Assembly: GCA_020634495.1 (NCBI GenBank)
Contig: JACKBR010000027.1
Coordinates: 1 to 64,000, forward strand
Length of the DNA stretch: 64,000 nucleotides
DNA from: Ardenticatenaceae bacterium
Lineage (GTDB): Bacteria; Chloroflexota; Anaerolineae; Promineifilales; Promineifilaceae
Direction of reading: 5' to 3'
Both the position numbers and the translations under genes were made by a program. Positions 62,768 through 64,000 of this stretch are shown here, piece by piece. Under the pieces are notes generated by a model. It was not told where the DNA came from. It saw only the letters and a list, made by a program, of their open reading frames with translations, and searched no databases. Numbering within the stretch: position 1 is the stretch's first letter; the number at the start of each line of letters is the position of its first letter.

Positions 62768-64000
62768 ATGTTTCATATGCGTACATCCCCGTTTCGTTGG
62801 CTACTTTTGCTGGCCGTTTTATTCCTGGGCGTCATGTTGGTGTCTCGTCCGCTCGTGTCGGCCCAAACGGCCGTTCTCTACATCAACGAAATTGTTGCCT
62901 CTAACGACAGTACCATTGCTGATGAGGATGGCGAGTTTGAAGATTGGATTGAAATTTATAATTCAGGCGGAACGGCCGTAAATCTTGATGGTTACGGTCT
63001 GACCGATAATGATTCAGACCCCTTCAAATGGACATTCCCCGCGGTAACCATTCAGCCAGGTGAATTCCTCATGGTGTGGGCATCCGATAAAGAGCGGGCG
63101 ACCCCTGGCAGTCCACTACACACCAACTTCAAAATTAGCGCTGGCGGCGAAGAGATTGTGCTCACCGCACCCGGTGGCCTCCAGGAAGATTATTTGCCTC
63201 CGGCCGCACTGCAAACCGACCTTTCCTACGGCCGTCAGCCAGACGGCCCTGGCGCACTGGTCTTCTTTACTGAGCCAACCCCTGGTGCCAGCAACACGAC
63301 AACAGGATATAGCGACATTCTAGACCCGCCAGAACTCTCGCAGACCGGCGGCTTTTATACGGCTGGTTTCCAACTGGCGCTCAGCACTGACCAGGCAGAT
63401 ACGACCATCTACTACACGCTGGACGGCAGTGAGCCAACGACCAGTTCGGCCGTTTATTCTGGGCCTATCACCATAGACAGCCGTACCGGCGATCCCAACG
63501 TGCTTTCTACCATTCGCACCACGCTGCCCAACGTCTACTGGGCCGCACCGGCTGGGGAAATCTTTAAGGGTACCGTCGTGCGGGCTATGGTTGATAAACC
63601 AGGTGCGCTTGCCAGCCCAATTGCTACCCAAACCTATTTTGTGGACCCGGATATGTTCAGCCGCTACACCTTCCCGGTGATTTCCATAGCTACTGATGCG
63701 GATAATTTGTTTGATCCGGAAATTGGTATTTACGTGGTGGGCAATTACACAAACTATTTCCAAAATGGCATCGAATGGGAACGCCCAATCCACATCGAAT
63801 ATTACGAGCCAGACGGCACGCTGGGCTTTGCTCAGGATGCCGGGGTGCGCATTCATGGCTCCAAGAGCACCATTTACCACTTCAAATCGCTGAGAATCTA
63901 TGCCCGTTCGGAATACGGTGCAGATACCATCGACTATGAGATTTTCCCCGGCTGGCGGAATGATGAATTTGAGCGGCTCATTCTGCGTAATTCTGGTCAA
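62768..64000 (+). CDS. Secreted LTD/CotH-kinase surface protein, 3' end beyond window
   Basis: Open from ATG 62768 to the window end (411 codons). A signal peptide (WLLLLAVLFLGVMLVSRPLV, cleavage after SA) precedes a lamin-tail domain (YINEIVASNDSTIADEDGEF, DWIEIYNSGGTAVNLDGYGL), a chitobiase-type Ig-like domain (TIYYTLDGSEPTTSSAVYSG), and the start of a CotH domain (FPVISIATDADNLFD, AGVRIHGSKSTIYHFKSLRI, ERLILRNSG). AGGAGG lies seven bases before the ATG. LTD-CotH proteins are large surface or spore-coat-like proteins; CotH folds can be protein kinases. Three ACGGCCGT copies lie inside. Confidence 0.88.
   Translation, partial: MFHMRTSPFRWLLLLAVLFLGVMLVSRPLVSAQTAVLYINEIVASNDSTIADEDGEFEDWIEIYNSGGTAVNLDGYGLTDNDSDPFKWTFPAVTIQPGEFLMVWASDKERATPGSPLHTNFKISAGGEEIVLTAPGGLQEDYLPPAALQTDLSYGRQPDGPGALVFFTEPTPGASNTTTGYSDILDPPELSQTGGFYTAGFQLALSTDQADTTIYYTLDGSEPTTSSAVYSGPITIDSRTGDPNVLSTIRTTLPNVYWAAPAGEIFKGTVVRAMVDKPGALASPIATQTYFVDPDMFSRYTFPVISIATDADNLFDPEIGIYVVGNYTNYFQNGIEWERPIHIEYYEPDGTLGFAQDAGVRIHGSKSTIYHFKSLRIYARSEYGADTIDYEIFPGWRNDEFERLILRNSGQ

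Larger units (their letters stand above)
65..63235. repeat. Highly iterated palindrome ACGGCCGT, about 107 copies
   Basis: The perfect 8-base palindrome ACGGCCGT was counted by eye about 107 times; examples start at 65, 234, 839, 4867, 7733, 11581, 20720, 37421, 42549, 47509, 54417, 57544 and 62972. About one copy is expected in 64 kb of balanced sequence. It is usually extended to AACGGCCGTT or RAACGGCCGTWNC. In genes it is read in every frame, giving TAV, NGR, or an R-P pair, so protein sequence is not the cause. Copies also lie in spacers, such as 19694, 30152 and inside the promoter at 47502. Copies are absent from about 15.6-19.7, 23.0-27.1, 30.9-33.7, 49.9-52.2 and 57.6-59.6 kb. HIP1 of cyanobacteria is the nearest known analogue; function here is unknown. 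Confidence 0.93.

Noticed and set aside
65..63235. Octamer as DnaA box, Chi site or uptake sequence
   Set aside because: It does not resemble the DnaA box; it is a perfect palindrome with no strand bias, unlike Chi; uptake sequences are longer and not known in this group.

Overview
The window looks like a chromosomal piece of an uncultured Chloroflexota (Anaerolineae/Promineofilum-like) bacterium. This is inferred from gene style rather than from any marker gene: Thr/Pro-rich secreted tails, secreted proteins with DUF11 and CotH domains, dCache sensor kinases, an F420-type (DUF385) oxidoreductase, MacAB-like exporters, multihaem cytochromes with FeS and NrfD partners, and frequent TTG/GTG starts preceded by clear AGGAGG sites. 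No rRNA, tRNA, CRISPR array or intact transposase was seen.

The most striking property is global. The palindromic octamer ACGGCCGT occurs about 107 times by hand count, where roughly one copy is expected by chance. It sits in all three reading frames (read as TAV, NGR or xRP) and in spacers, so it behaves like a highly iterated palindrome comparable to cyanobacterial HIP1. It is missing from several blocks, notably about 22.99-27.09 kb, 30.89-33.73 kb and 57.55-59.63 kb, and these blocks also carry broken genes or atypical sequence.

Layout. 0-9 kb: housekeeping and metabolic genes (hydrolase, Mrp ATPase, amidohydrolase, methyltransferase, rhodanese lipoprotein, MscS, hydroxyacyl-CoA dehydrogenase, enoyl-CoA hydratase, TrkA-type K+ channel, double Nudix protein). 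9-20 kb: a dCache histidine kinase, a Thr/Pro-rich membrane protein and three APC-superfamily transporters, one KimA-like and one carrying two UspA domains. 20-30 kb: aldehyde dehydrogenase, GNAT and RHH genes, a heavily decayed M6-like metallopeptidase, an S41 peptidase, a methyltransferase and CorA. 30-34 kb: a toxin-antitoxin pair with a broken toxin, an AT-rich block without genes and a truncated STAND NTPase. 34-36 kb: a large protein related to acyl-ACP reductase. 36-44 kb: a two-component system flanking a MacAB-like exporter operon. 44-50 kb: small membrane proteins, a secreted sugar dehydrogenase, a TetR operon with a readable promoter and operator, and a LysR regulator.

50-58 kb is a respiratory or sulfur-related island: a lipoprotein with four rhodanese domains, a 12-haem lipoprotein cytochrome interrupted by an in-frame TGA, an 8-haem membrane cytochrome, a Tat-exported four-cluster FeS protein and an NrfD quinone-interacting protein. 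This could be an electron conduit between quinone and extracytoplasmic acceptors. 58-64 kb holds a second toxin-antitoxin pair with a broken toxin, a methylmalonyl-CoA mutase with three frameshifts, a scar joining two gene fragments, and the start of a large CotH surface protein.

Intergenic spaces repeatedly hold long hairpins built from a few recurring words: CCACAGAGG, GATTACTG, CTCCGCG, ATCTGCG and GCATCCTCAGATG. At least one has become the coded C-terminal tail of a gene.
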